Positions 10,104 to 21,439 of a stretch of DNA of 64,000 nucleotides are shown piece after piece. The translations under genes and the position numbers were made by a program. Position 1 is the stretch's first letter, and each line of letters starts with the position of its first letter. The DNA is taken from NCBI RefSeq assembly GCF_029168945.1, contig NC_083610.1:78111580-78175579 (forward strand). The letters are read 5' to 3'. The notes beneath the pieces are model-generated. The model saw nothing but the letters and a program-made list of their open reading frames with translations, was not told the DNA's origin and ran no database searches. The DNA comes from Cannabis sativa. Its lineage: Eukaryota; Streptophyta; Magnoliopsida; Rosales; Cannabaceae.

Positions 10104-11441
10104 TTATTCCATGACATCTTCATTAAGGTCTCCAATTATAAAGTCTTGATCCGGATTATTATCGTTACGAGTTCCCAAAGCCCGTGGCGGAGAAGGCACA
10201 TATGCTTGATCTGATGATAAACCCAGTGTTAAATACCCGAGCTCAGCTTGGTTAAAAATGGGAGTTGAATAAAATTGTTGCTCCTGCGATGAACTCCCAA
10301 ATAATCCAAAATCAGCAAAATTTGAGCCGAGCGGAGAAGACTCTGATGGTGTTCTATATAAGAACTAATTTCCCAATGGCGGACCAGACTGTTGTTGCTG
10401 TTGAGGAAAAGATTGGGGTTGTTGCTGCAAAAAATTTTCAAATTGCTGCTGTGACAAATTTTGGAATTGTTGCTGCGAAGAAGGCTGTTGTTGTTGAGGA
10501 GGTTGTTGTTGCTGTTGTGGAGGAGCGGCATAACTCTGAGAAGACGAACCACTAGACGACTGCGACTGACTATAAATTTGAATAAAGTTCTCAAATCGTG
10601 GTTATATAAATGAGCACGTTGTTGAGGCGTCAAATTACCTCCCATGTGGCACGCATAGTTCAGAATATTTCTGCCACAGTGCTCATCATTTCAGTAGTTG
10701 GTGGAGGAGGCACTGTCGACTGACTTTGAGTGAATGACTTCTTTCCTTTGCCCTTAAGCCTTTTACCCACGCCTCTTTGATAGTCAAATCTTTCGCCTAG
10801 AACTATTTCCAGAACGTCGAACTAATAACCAGTGTCAGATTCAGTACCAGATGTATCGCTCTGGGATTGTCGTTCAAGTCTTTTCCTATCAAGCTCCTTC
10901 AACAATTCCTCCTATTTAAATAAAAATCATTAGAATATATAATTAATATAAAATATAAATTTTAATAATAAATCATTTTATTCACTTACATAATCTTTTG
11001 CAGCAGCTTCATTAACGAAAGTGCCAGACGGCTTTTTCAAATGAACCTCCTTCCATGCATCAACTAGATGCTCTTCAGGATGACCCCCCTATACGAACAT
11101 AAACAATTAAGTTAGTTTATTATAAAGAAAAAATATATTAACAATTTAAGAATTAATATATACCATTCCGTGGCGTATCGAAGCCAACGAGTTTGTGCTT
11201 GCGTTGCTGGATATTTCATTTGTTGCCGATTTGCTTTATTTTTACTTGAGCGATTCAAAATTTTTTTGCTAATGAACAATTCGCAAATCGGCTTCCAAGT
11301 GTCCGTATTCAAGTGGTCAGGAGGCAATCCCAGAACTTTTTCCCAATCTTCTGGTTTAGTGTAAAGTTGTTTAAAATACTTGTGTCTGATTGTCTTTCTC
11401 TTACTATACCTCTCCGCCATCTTTGAATATAAAGTCCCCAT
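10104..11441 (-). pseudogene. CACTA second protein (Transposase_24-type), Q-rich C-terminus, broken
   Basis: The first exon-like block (11441-11160, minus) has KTIRHKYFKQLYTKPEDW, WKPICELFISKKI, and NKANRQQMKYPATQAQTRWL. The second (about 11095-10990) has HPEEHLVDAWKEVHLKKPSG and TFVNEAAAKDYV, followed by gtaagt, a good splice donor. The third (from about 10915) runs EELLKELDRKRLERQSQSD, then a basic stretch. After frame changes it ends in a Gln-rich tail (PPQQQQQPPQQQQPSSQQQF) that stops at TAA (10104-10106) after the ending DLNEDVME. In-frame stops occur near 10370 and 10840. The longest open frames in 10229-10645 are out of register with this tail and are shadows. In known CACTA elements this protein binds the subterminal repeats. 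Confidence 0.72.
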
Positions 11442-12176
11442 AAGTAGGTCTCGGTGGGGATTCCCATCAATACCAAAATAGTACTATGTAATAAAATAAT
11501 TTAAATATTATATTAATTTATAAATAAGGATATAAAATAATTACAACCATGAATAATTAAAAATCACTCACTCTTATTCGATTGAGCACTTGATCATTAT
11601 ATTGTTGGGGTACATCGGAAAAATTGTAATGATGACCTGGGCACAACATGGTTACTTGCTGGCACTGAAGCGAGCTTGCTAGCCCATAAATCGAACATAA
11701 GCGCTCGCTTCAGTGCCAACTACTTTGCCAGTTTCAAGATCTACCTCAACCTCTAAGGGCTTACCAGCATCTCTCCTTTTTTATTCAAGTTTAGTGTTTG
11801 CTGCAAGCCCGACCCTTTCTGACTGGAGGTTGAACTTTATTTATTCGAGAGAAAAATTATTTTATTAGTACATTGAACATTAACCTTTCATATTAAGAAT
11901 AATGTTAGATTTGAAAAAAATATGAAAACCTGATTCGTAGGACGAGGGTACCCTAGAAGGATCAAGGGGATCCCTACCATCACCATCCCCACCGTGGTAT
12001 TTCGCTAGACTAGCTAACATTGTACTTTACTTTGAAGATGAAAAATAAAAATAATATAAAAATTCACAAAATGTGAAGCACATAATTCAAAGTTGACACA
12101 AATATTAATACGAAAAAAATATAAAATGTCATTTAATTATATAGAGTTTTTTTAACAAAAAATAGTAAAATTAAAG
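11442..12176. other. CACTA intergenic/intron segment
   Basis: This lies between the two CACTA genes. It is mostly AT-rich, with short coding-like pieces near 11640-11830 that I could not place in a domain. Confidence 0.4.
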
Positions 12177-13050
12177 TTACACCGAAGAATCACTATCATT
12201 TCCATCATTCACCAAGTTTGCATTTTCATCCTCAACATGTTCAACTAGTAAATCATCTACTTCTTCAGCAACATAATTTTCATCAGATTCATTATTTTCT
12301 ATCTCAGAATCCACTAACTGATCGATCGATTCAACAATTACTGGAGGTTCATTCGATTGCAAAATCAACTCTCCAAGATCAACCGTCAACACAAAATTTT
12401 AAGAGTTAGAATCATTTACAACATCAACATATGTCTCATCTTCATTGTCATTAATGTCCCAAATTTGTCGATGGCTAATATCTTCAACAACCTTCCAATT
12501 GCGACCTCTGAGTGGATCTTCAAGATAGAAAACTTGCTTGGCTTGGTTAGCAAGGATGTACGGCTCATCTTGATACCAAAATCCACGTATATTTATACTG
12601 TTATATTATTTTTCAATGATTGTCTTCTTTCTTATAGGATTAGTGTTATACCATTTACATTCAAAAAATGTCACTGTATATGCACCAGTATAAGATATAG
12701 TGATTACATCTTCAAGTGTGCCGTAGTAATTAAACCCTTCAATTCCAGCAACAGTAACACCACTATTTTGTGTCTTTCGCTTTTTATCTCTTTTAGACGC
12801 AATAAACCGAACACCATTCACTACACAACCTTCGTAAAAGGTTGCTAAGTAATCGGAGCCTGAAGCTAGAGCGAGTAACTCATCACCATTTTGTAAAGTT
12901 CCAAGCTTGTGAAATTCATATATCTAAACACATAAAATGTATTAATATGAGAGGAATATAGATTTTTGAATTAAAACTTTAAAATATTGTCATCATACCT
13001 TCTTATGAAACTACGGACGGAAAGTTTGCCTATGCAAAACATCGTGGTTA
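12177..13050 (-). pseudogene. CACTA transposase C-terminal part (DUF4216 and acidic tail)
   Basis: Minus reading gives EKIRHKYPNGNHDVLHRQ (about 13075-13020), a stop, then an intron-like AT-rich gap. It continues LGTLQNGDELLALASGSDY, VVNGVRFIASKRDKKRKTQN, AGIEGFNYYGTLEDVITISY, FFECKWYNTNP and EPYILANQAKQVFYLEDP, then RNWKVVEDISHRQIWDI. The FFECKWY and QAKQVFYLEDP motifs are typical of DUF4216 in plant CACTA transposases. After one stop near 12400 the frame runs through an acidic tail (SEIENNESDENYVAEEVDD) to the end at 12177. The stops show decay. Confidence 0.75.
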
Positions 13051-13181
13051 CCATTAGGATATTTATGCCTTATCTTCTCCAAATGTTCACTGTGAAGTAT
13101 GATAATGTCAAGGTACGATAGACGAAAAGAGAGACAAAAAACTAAAAATTTAATAAAATAATTTATAGGAATGTAACAAAC

Positions 13182-13769
13182 TTACTCTAAATAAGCTTGA
13201 ATTTCAGGAGAATTTTGAAGAATGTACCACTCAGCTTTTTCACGACTAATATGATCAAGAGGCTTGATAGTTCCGCTAGTCAAAGGATGAGATTGAGAAT
13301 TTAAAACTGAGAGATAGCGAGAGACAGAAGGTGCATCTTCATTTCGATCAAGACAATTAAATCTTGTTTCACACCCTTTAAAGTACATTGAACAAAAGGT
13401 TACTGCCTCATCAGCAACATAACCTTCTGCAATTGACCCTTCAGGACGTGCCTTGTTTCCCACATAATTCTTCAATTTTTTCATGTACCTTTCAAAAGGA
13501 TACATCCACCTCATAAATAAAGGGCCACCCAGTATAGCTTCTTCAGGCAAATGCAATACCAAATGTATCATTATGTCAAAAAAAGCTGGAGGAAAAATCA
13601 ATTCCATCTTGCACAATAACAGAATTAAATTATTTTGAGCATCCTCCATATATTTTACATTTAAAGTTCTCGAACATAATTGTCGAAAGAAATTACATAG
13701 TTGAGTAATAGTGGTTGCAGTATCACGAGGTAAAAATTTACGGACACCAACCGATAGTACTCGCTGCAT
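13182..13769 (-). pseudogene. CACTA transposase middle part (DUF4218-like)
   Basis: A 195-codon minus frame contains LPRDTATTITQLCNFFRQL, FPPAFFDIMIHLVLHLPEEA, GPLFMRWMYPFERYMKKLK, NKARPEGSIAEGYVADEAV and TFCSMYFKG. The 'FPPAFFDIMIHLVLHLP' and 'RWMYPFERYMKKLK' motifs are the hallmark of DUF4218, which follows TNP2 in plant CACTA proteins. It is separated from the upstream frame by a stop and frameshift at about 13770-13790. Confidence 0.85.
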
Positions 13770-13792
13770 AATGACATGACAATCGTGGGATT

Positions 13793-14893
13793 TTAACCCA
13801 AAATATTCGACTCATCCGGAGAAACTTTGCTCTTTAAATTTGAACAGAAGCCATCGGGAAACTTTATTCCTTTAACAAACTGACAAAATAGTTGTCTTTT
13901 TTCACGAGTCAAAACATAAGGAGCATGCGGTTTCATTAGCCTCCCATTCCCATCTTCATAAATCCACAACGATTCTCTAATACCCATCTTCTTTAAATCA
14001 TGTCGCGCATTGGTTGTGTCCTTTGATTTATCATTATCCAAGATGGTTCCTAGGAGACTGTCACACACATTCTTCTCAACATGCATGATATCAAGGTTGT
14101 GTTTTAAAAAATTCGTGCTCCAATACTCCAACTCGTAGAAAATACTTTTTTTCCTCCAATTAGAAGTTTCTGCAACTCTTCTACGTTTCATGCCCCCAAA
14201 ATCTTCATGATGTCCGAGAATTTACGGTTCGAGAGCATTAACTTGTGATAATATCTCTTCATAAGTAAATCATCTTGGAGGAGGTCTTCTTTCAACTTTA
14301 CCATCAAATCGAGTATCCCTTCTCATTGCATGATTACTTGGCAAGAACCTTCTATGACCAACATATGATGTCTTCTTGATTACTCGAATGGACGTTGTGT
14401 CTTCATTACAAGTAGGACAAGCTTTATAACCTTGACCACTCCATCCAGACAAGCTACTACGAGCAGGAAAATCATTCACTGTCCACAAAAGCACAACACA
14501 CATGGTGAACATCGAGTTGGTCGAACTATCTCTTGTTGGTACCCCATTATTCCACAACTCCTTTAATTCGTCCACCAACGGTCTTAAAAATATATCTATG
14601 TCTTTACCTGGAGATTTTGCACCATGAATAAGGGCGGATAGCAAAAAATAATTATCTTTCATACATAACCAAGGTGGTAGATTATAATTAGCCAACACCA
14701 CTGGCCACATACTGTATGCAAGACTCATGTTGCCAAATGGATTAAATCCATCAGCATCTAACCCCAGTCGAACATTTCTTGGGTCGCTTGCAAACTCAGG
14801 ATGTTTTGCATCAAAGTCTTTCCAAGCAAGACCATCGACCGGGTGTTGCATCACCCCATCATCTTTTGATTTACCAGTATGATGCCATGTCAA
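13793..14893 (-). pseudogene. CACTA TNP2-type transposase core, N-terminally truncated
   Basis: The minus frame opens with TWHHTGKSKDDGVMQHPVDG, then DPRNVRLGLDADGFNPFG, MWPVVLANYNLPPWLCMK, WNNGVPTRDSSTNSMFTMC and GWSGQGYKACPTC. It continues after a stop near 14223 with NWRKKSIFYELEYWSTNFL and HNLDIMHVEKNVCDSLLGT. These are the canonical conserved blocks of the TNP2 (Transposase_21) family, which cuts and joins CACTA ends. The normal N-terminal region (roughly 150-250 residues) is absent because the sequence switches at about 14893 to the Tat-like element. Confidence 0.88.
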
Positions 14894-15512
14894 AAAGAGA
14901 AACCTTAAGACTGAGCTTGAAGGTGCTCAAAAAGAGGCTAATGATCTCCGTGAAGCTCATCAGAAAGTTAGTAAGGAGCTTGATGAGGCAAACCAAAAGC
15001 TTAACAAGGCCAATAAAAAACTTGAAGGGGCTGAGGAGAATGCCATAGCCAGAGTTAACTCTATGGCTAAAAGGTCTATCTATTGTGCCTGGATGGCTAA
15101 TCCAAACATAGATTTAAGCTTTTTGGGAGAAGGAGACACGGAGATGCTGGCCTTCTTCGAGCAAACCAAAAAAGATAAAGTTGCTGATGCCGAGGAAGAG
15201 AAGAAGAAGAAGAAGAAGAAGAAGAAGAAGAAGAAGAAGAAGAAGAAGAAGAAGAAGAACTTTTCAAGTCCCCAACTATATAGGCTTGGTTATTTAGATA
15301 TATATATACATATATATTATTTCAGAATAATGGTCCTCTGGCTGAGACATTGTTTGCCCTTTGTGGCTTGTGAAAAACTTTTCATGTGTTGGATGGCCAA
15401 CATATCTTATTTATATATTTTTACTTTTTATGTCTCACATTTTGCTTTTGAGTTATATAGGTTTATTTATTGCGTTTCAATTCACAATTTAAATATTTTT
15501 CTCTTGATTTAG
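14894..15512 (+). CDS. Antisense extra ORF (aORF) of the Tat-like element, C-terminal part
   Basis: One plus frame stays open from the junction through 15512. It begins LKTELEGAQKEANDLREAHQ and continues in clear coiled-coil heptads (ELDEANQKLNKANKKLEGAE), then CAWMANPNIDLSFLGEGD, EMLAFFEQTKKDK and an acidic end. It then enters a Lys run encoded by an AAG microsatellite and a hydrophobic, probably non-coding tail. It lies antisense to gag-pol, between integrase and where the 3' LTR should be. That is the position of antisense ORFs known in Tat/Grande elements, whose function is unknown. The N-terminus is lost at the CACTA join. The last 80 codons may not be real coding sequence. Confidence 0.6.
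15201..15259. repeat. (AAG)n microsatellite
   Basis: About 20 AAG units lie at the end of the antisense ORF and encode poly-Lys in its frame. It probably expanded from a natural Glu/Lys-rich end. Confidence 0.9.
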
Positions 15513-16192
15513 CTTAAGATACTTTGAGTTTTATGCATTTCTAATGTCATTTTCTTTGTCATATGAGTAGTTAATAATCTACCATATTTTTCGCGAGCAG
15601 TTTACAATCTGCCATGTTATACACGAGCAGTTTATTATCTGCTATGTTTTACTCGAGCTGCTTATAATCTGCTACATTTTTAGAGAAAACTTTAAATATT
15701 TTGAATAATTCACTTTAGTAACGATTTTGAATATCCTTTGATTGCTCATATGAATGGTTAATCCTATATTCATATTTTTAGTTTAAGTATTTTTTTTCAA
15801 GACACATTTCTAAGATAATGCGAGCCGTTATCCACTCAGCTTGCATATAGCTTTCTGTTGTTTTTGTGAGAAGAAATCTCATTTACAACTGCTATTTCAA
15901 TTCTTTCTTTTAAAGAAAAAGTTTTTCAGTTCATGAATTTATACTGTCCAAAGGCAATTTTAATCAATTATCCTTTCCTTTATGAAATTTTTTTAATTTT
16001 TAGGTTTTTACAATACAGTATATATTTCTAGGTGGACTCTAGTTATTATACATATATATGCCCCCAAGTAATTTTAAAGGAAATAGACTTTGTAATTGCT
16101 TGAACAAATTTAATTTTATTAATCATTACATAGATAAATACAATATTTACATATTAACACTACTGGTAATATAGTCGTAAATGTTCATTGTT
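15513..16192. other. Noncoding spacer of Tat-like element F1
   Basis: A pyrimidine/AT-rich stretch between the antisense ORF and integrase. 'gagcagttta...atctgc' units recur at 15594-15675 (three diverged copies of about 31 bp). No LTR start or clear polypurine tract is found. Confidence 0.5.
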
Positions 16193-17160
16193 CTAGTGAT
16201 TTTTTATTAGCGAGTCGTTAAGCCAAGCTAATTTATAAACTCCCGTTCCCACGACAGCTTCAATGACATAAGGACCTTCCCAATTTGGGTTGAACACTCC
16301 TACAGATGGATCTCGCGTATTTGTAAATACACGTCTTAACACTAAATCTCCTACTTTAAACAACCTTTTTCTAACTCTCTTGTTAAAGTATCTTGTTATT
16401 CGGTGTTGGTAAGTTGCATTGGTTATTTGCGACTCATTTTGCTTTTCTTCAAGTACATCTAAGGACACATTTAAAAGTTCTTGGTTTTCCTCTTGATTTT
16501 AAAATTCACGCCTGTGGGTCACGATGTTAACCTCTACGGGTAACATTGCTTCTGAGCAAAACGCCAATCAGAACAGAGTGTGTCCCGTTGTTGTTTTCTC
16601 TGTAGTTCTATGGGCCCAAAGCACTTGTGGTAGCTGGTCAACCTATCTTCCTTTGGCAGCATCTAACTTTTTCTTAATAGTATCTTTTAAGATTTTGTTA
16701 ACGACTTTTTCTTGTCCATTTGTCTGAGGCCTTGATACCGATGAGAATCTCTTAATAATTTTATTCCTTTAACAAAACTCAGTGAATAATTCACTATCAA
16801 ACTGAGTTCCATTGTCAGATACTATTTTAATAGGAATGCCAAACCTGCAAATGATGTTCTTGATAACAAAATCGAGAACTTTTTGCAAGTTATGGAAACT
16901 AGAGGATCGACCTCTGTCCACTTTGTGAAGAAGTCGATTGCCGCAACTGCATACTTTGCTCCTCCTTGCCCTGTGGGTAATGCCTCAATCAGATCAATCT
17001 CCCATATTATAAATGGGTATGGGGAGGTCATCATTCTCAACTCGGTTGGTGGTATGCAAGGTATATGTGAAAACTTTTGGCATATCGCATTTCTCAACAA
17101 ATTCGTGTGTGTCTTTGTTGATTATTGGCTAGTAATATCCTTAACGGATAATCTTCTTCC
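16193..17160 (-). pseudogene. Integrase of Tat-like element F1, broken
   Basis: The minus strand reads from the zinc/linker side (HEDFCGDHVGWQSLWKKIIR just upstream) into the catalytic core with FIIWEIDLIEALPTGQGGAK and YAVAAIDFFTKWTEVDPL (Asp residues of the DDE fold). It then runs through frame changes to the C-terminal part RITRYFNKRVRKRLFKVGDL, VLRRVF, FNPNWEGPYVIEAV and GVYKLAWLND. The C-terminal 'GDLVLRR...NWEGPY' block is typical of Tat/Athila integrases. Stops occur around 16500-16820, so it is inactive. Confidence 0.8.
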
Positions 17161-18062
17161 ATAAACTCTGCCAACCTACATGATCCCCACAGAAGTCTTC
17201 ATGAATTTCCTTGATTATTTCATTTGCTTCTACTGGTAACACACATCGTAAGAGAGGCATGGAATAACGTCTTCTGTATAACTTCCCCTCGACCATTATA
17301 TAGCGAGGTATTGAGTATAAGAGTTTGTGTGCCTCGGTTTTGTCTGTAGGAAGTTCTCCACTAACTAGATACTTGATAATTGGTGTCATCCATGCTGGTG
17401 AAGTATCTATCATCTTGATTTCTTCCTCTTCACATATACTTGGGTCGTCTAAAACTTCCACCGGTACCAAATTCAACTTATTGATATCAAATTGGGATGC
17501 TGGCTTTACTAGTGCATCTGCATTAGAGTTTTGTTCTCTTGGAATTTGTTCAATTTTAAAATAATCAAACTTTTCCAAGTTCTTTCGAATTTTCTCTAAG
17601 CAGTTTTCCATCTTTAAACCTTTCGCTTGGTATTCTCGCAAGACTTGGTTTACAATTAGTTGCAAGTCACTATAGCATGTTATATTTTTGACTTTTAGTG
17701 CCTTAGCTATTCTTAAACATGCCAATAAGGCCTCGTTTTATGCCTCCTTGTTCAAGGTATCAAACTGAATTCTTAGTGCGTAGTGGAATTTGAAGTTGTT
17801 CGGCAATATTATTATAACTCCTATTGTTGAGCCATTCTCATTTGAAGCCCCATCAACATATAATTTCCAGTTTTCCACCTCACGCTCAACATTGGGTCTT
17901 TTTCAGAGTTCATTCCTTCAATTAGGAAGTAAGCTAGAGCTTGTTCTTTAATTGACACTCTCGGGTGGCAAGTTATGTCAAATTATCCCAACTCAATTAA
18001 CCATTTTATCAATATTCCTGAAGCATCATGTTTTGATAAAACTTGCCTTAATGGCTAATTTG
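17141..18062 (-). pseudogene. RNase H region (end of RH1 plus second RNase H) of element F1
   Basis: From about 18050 the minus strand carries remnants of the end of the pol RNase H (a Lys-Trp/Leu-Ile-Glu-Leu type helix in shifted frames). Next comes a second RNase H beginning WKLYVDGASNENGS with its catalytic Asp and continuing through the Glu helix into ITCYSDLQLIVNQVLREYQA, then FKIEQIPREQNSNADAL. The frame then runs 194 codons to the integrase zinc region. A second RNase H of this 'YVDGASNENGS' type is a mark of Tat elements. Stops at about 17735 and 17900-18050 break it. Confidence 0.8.
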
Positions 18063-18071
18063 TTTAAGACT

Positions 18072-20447
18072 TTAATTAGATTCGCCTATAAATATGGCTG
18101 TAATTTGCGAGATGCATGAATTAGGCATAATGCAAGTTTTTCCAGAGGTGGGTATCTCGACTCTGCCCCCAGTATCTCGACTCTTCACTTCATTTATATA
18201 TCTTTTTTGGGCATCATTACTATTTCCCGCGAGGTGTGGCGCTCCTGAGATTACCAAGATATCCTCGCCCTCAACTGGAGGAGGTTGCGTTCTCTAGTTG
18301 TTCGTGTTATTAGGGTTGTTAGGCTGGTTAGGCTCGTTCCCTTGATTTCTCACATTTTACTACCTAATGTATCCCCGCGAGATCAAGCTTTTTGTCTCAT
18401 CTTTCAGTTGTCGACATTCTTCGGTGGTATGCCTTATATCTTTGTGGAAGCAATAGTATTTTTTTTAATATCGCTTATGCCTCGCGTGCCTTATTGGCTC
18501 GGGTTTGCAGAACGCAATCCTGTTTTCATTAGCAAGGAATATATTCTCGCGAGTTTCATTCAACTCAGTATATACCAAATAAATTGATACATACTTGTCA
18601 TGTTTTTTCTATTTCTTTTTATTTTTGGATGATTCTTTCGAGTCATCCTTTGTTTTCGTGATCGATCCACTAGGATTGTCTACCTTTGTCGTTATTATGC
18701 TCACTATTGTCGTACTTGTGCTGGGTTTGCTTCTCGAGCTTGTATTCAACAACTTCATTTTGTTTCTCGCTTCCTCTTTACGCACAAAGACTTGTGCTTG
18801 TTCATTGAACTCATTAATGTTCCTCACAAGATGACCTTGGTGATCACATAATTCACCTCCAGTTGTGGACAAATCAATTGTGATTCCTACCTGAAGTGAT
18901 TTTAGTTGAATACTATCATTCAGGTTTCTGACTTCTGCAGCAACCATATTGAAGTGACTTAAATATGCCTTAAGAGACTCACCAAGTTGTTGTTTTATAT
19001 TGGTTAAGGATGATGCTTCAAGTAGACGGTCTCTTGCAGCTTGAAATTACTTTTTAAAGTCCCTGGATAACTGTTCCCAGGATGTTATAGAATGATGGGT
19101 AAATTTATCGAACCAGCTGCTCACAGCTGCTGTTAAGGAGGTTGGGAATAAAATGCAATGCAAATTATTCGAGACATTGCTGGCTCGCATGATAGTGTCA
19201 AAGTTGTTTAAATGAGCGACTGGGTCTGTGGTCCCATCGTACTGCAAGACATGTGGGTTCTTAAATCCCTGAGGAAACTTTGAATTTAAGATATCTGTAT
19301 GGAATTGCTCGACTTCTTCATTTGAGTCGTAGCCTGGCAATTTATGATGTTCTCCATCTTGATATTTTCTAAATTTAACCTCTAGTTCAATTATTCTTAG
19401 TTGGATGGGGTCCACTTGTTGCTGATTTGTATTTTGATTAAGTTGATGACACAAATCAGGTGCATTTTGGTTCAGACACTTGCGAAGGTCAGTCTGTCTT
19501 CGATTTATATGCTCACGAAGGTCAGGCTACCTTCACTCATAATTACTTACAGATCTTGTCTCCGAGTAACTCTCGAATTGATAACTTCGTGAATTACTTA
19601 TGCTTTCTTAGTTAGCATAATAATGCCGAGATCTACTTCCTTCTCATGTTTGCCTACTCGATCAACTATGCCCTCGAGACCTTGAATGTCCCAAGCTTAA
19701 ACTTGCTTCATCTTGTACCGACCTTCTTCTTTAGAAAAGATTAGATACACGTCATCTATTCAAGTACGTGTATACATTTTCTCTATTTGCTCGAGAATGA
19801 CGTTGAGGATGTGTGGAAGGAAGCCTGCTTGACCTTAGTTGATTTCCAGGGTTTCTCTTATTAGTACGTGGGATTTCCTAGTTCCTTGGTCGAGGCTACC
19901 TTGCTTCTTCATTCCTGTGAGATGCTTCTGGCACATCAGTTCGTTCGTTCCCTTGGTTAGAAAATCCATGGGAAGTTTGGGGAACATCTCGTCGATGTTC
20001 TTGATTCCTTGTATTACTAGGATTGGTTTCATTATCCATTGGGACATTCATTGTATCCCCAGATTGTTCTTCCTTGGTGTTTTGGGGATTCCCTTGGTTT
20101 GTTTTCTGCCTCTTGATTCTGGAGCCTCGAGGTCTTCCTCGTGGTCTTCTTACCGTAGGATCAGGTTGGTCCTGAGGAACTGTTCCTTCAGTCGCCCTGG
20201 CTACTGCAGCCTCTCTCTCCAACTCAACGTTTTGTCAGTTAGATTCAGCCAGTCGTTATCGAAGTTGTCTATTCTCAAATTCTACCAATGGTACATACCT
20301 GGTTGGATGATAAGCATCCTCGCTCCTAAACACGTATCTGGCAGAGTCATTGGCATCCTCATTCATGCTTTCTGAGTTTTGACCATTATTGCCATCGTTC
20401 CTTCTTGAACGTGGCATTTCAGAGGTGTTGGGTCTTTGAGATCCCAT
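18072..20447 (-). pseudogene. gag of Tat-like element F1, broken
   Basis: Minus reading starts [20 protein letters not shown] at 20447, then a basic segment RRPRGRPRGSRIKRQKT (AT-hook-like) near 20150. The capsid part (19454-19047) has YDGTTDPVAHLNNFDTIM, FPTSLTAAVSSWFDKF and SITSWEQLSRDFKK, the conserved Retrotrans_gag core. Further on, [19 protein letters not shown] (about 18790) and ISGAPHLAGNSNDAQKRYIN (about 18240) match the region just before protease. After that the sequence jumps to RNase H, so protease and RT are deleted. Several stops interrupt the frame. Confidence 0.8.
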
Positions 20448-20555
20448 GGGCTCTTTGCTCTCAGGTTGATTATTGTGGCATTAATCAGCACTAGCCATTG
20501 AATTTGTGTAGATAATGTTTGTAAGGAGGGGTTTTTTCTGAGTTTTTATCACCAA

Positions 20556-20578
20556 GGCTCTCAATGAAAGCACCAAAC
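20556..20578 (-). other. Putative primer-binding site of element F1
   Basis: The minus strand reads GTTTGGTGCTTTCATTGAGA and then GCC directly after the LTR. It is the same site as in F2 (5224-5246). The tRNA species is not assigned. Confidence 0.65.
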
Positions 20579-21439
20579 TATTAATGCATATTTTTGTAAA
20601 CCAAAATAAACAGCATTTTTGCAATAAATATACTATAGAGATAAATACGTAATTAATAAACACCAGATATTTTTACGTGGTTTTGTAGTTAAAATCTACA
20701 TACTCCACGAGTCCAAATTATTAGGGATATTTTTGAGTACAGAATACAATAATAATTTTTCAATAAGTAATCTTTTCTCTCAAATTTGCTATCCCTTTTC
20801 CCATGGATTTTGTCCCTATTTATAGGAATATAGGTAGGCATTTACTCTTTTTGGAATTGATTCAAATATAATTGTTCATGAAACGTGGATAATCCCCACG
20901 TTTCATTTAATCACACATGGGATAGTATCCAATAACTACCCAACCGCTCTTTATTTTTATATATTAGACGCTTATGCTGACTTGGAAGGTTATGTCTCGT
21001 CTGGCATAAGTTATCCTTCTTGTTCATATTGATAAGAAAAAATGCTAAGTGTTGGGAGGTAGTTCACCTCGTCACATCTCTTCATTCGAAGCAATATTGC
21101 GAGGTGATCGTCTCGCTATGTGTAATGCGAGGTTGTTGTGTGTTATTACATTTATTCTACTCGAGTGGATGAATATTCCCTTCTTGTCTATTTACTTGTA
21201 TATATTTCGAGTCATACATATGTCTCGTCAATATCAGTTTAATAGTTACTATCCTTGTCTCACTTAAGACTACACAGTCAAAGAGTTTGAATATTATCTA
21301 TTAAACTTTTATTTAATTGTAACGAGTTATTTAATCTGCATTTAATGATATAACATTACTATATCATCAGTATTGATTCATATTCCTTCTCTAGGACATG
21401 TGTCAGCTTCTGGAGTATAACTGAATTTTGGGTATAACA
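20579..21439 (-). repeat. 5' LTR of Tat-like element F1 (861 bp)
   Basis: On the plus strand it runs from TATTAATGC (the F2 copy has TGTTAACAC, so the TG has probably decayed here) to GGGTATAACA. It is homologous to 5247-6180. Immediately right of it the sequence reads as LINE coding DNA, so F1 inserted into a LINE or was joined to it. Confidence 0.72.
20814..20827 (-). promoter_or_regulatory. LTR TATA box (minus)
   Basis: The minus strand gives TCCTATAAATAGGG, identical to the F2 LTR. This would direct transcription into gag. Confidence 0.6.

Larger units (their letters stand above)
9644..14893 (-). mobile_element. CACTA (En/Spm-type) DNA transposon, truncated
   Basis: The plus strand begins CACTACAAC at 9644, the diagnostic terminus of CACTA elements. 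It is followed by a GC-rich block of subterminal TTAGCGGCGG-type repeats. Reading minus, the coding order is TNP2-type transposase (14893-13793), DUF4218-like part (13769-13182), DUF4216 part and acidic tail (to 12177), and then a second gene of the Transposase_24 type (11441-10104). That is the usual two-gene CACTA layout. The second terminus is not found: the transposase starts abruptly at the join with the Tat-like element near 14893. The frames contain stops, so it is inactive. Confidence 0.85.
14894..21439 (-). mobile_element. Tat-like Ty3/gypsy element F1, internally deleted and 3'-truncated
   Basis: Minus order is LTR (20579-21439), primer site (20556-20578), gag (20447-18072), a deletion that removes protease and RT, the end of the first RNase H plus a second RNase H (18062-17141), integrase (17160-16193), a long noncoding spacer, and an antisense open frame (14894-15512 on plus). 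The dual RNase H and antisense extra ORF before the 3' LTR are traits of the Tat lineage. No 3' LTR is seen; the element ends at the CACTA join. Multiple stops make it non-functional. Confidence 0.75.

Noticed and set aside
10229..10645. A 138-codon minus frame rich in Asn/Leu/Ser and a 96-codon plus frame rich in Val
   Set aside because: Both are shadows of the Gln-rich CACTA tail read in the correct minus frame that ends at 10104. They arise from the CAA/CAG repeat.
15513..16192. A 3' LTR for the Tat-like element F1
   Set aside because: No resemblance to the 5' LTR at 20579-21439 and no TATAACA-type end; treated as spacer instead.
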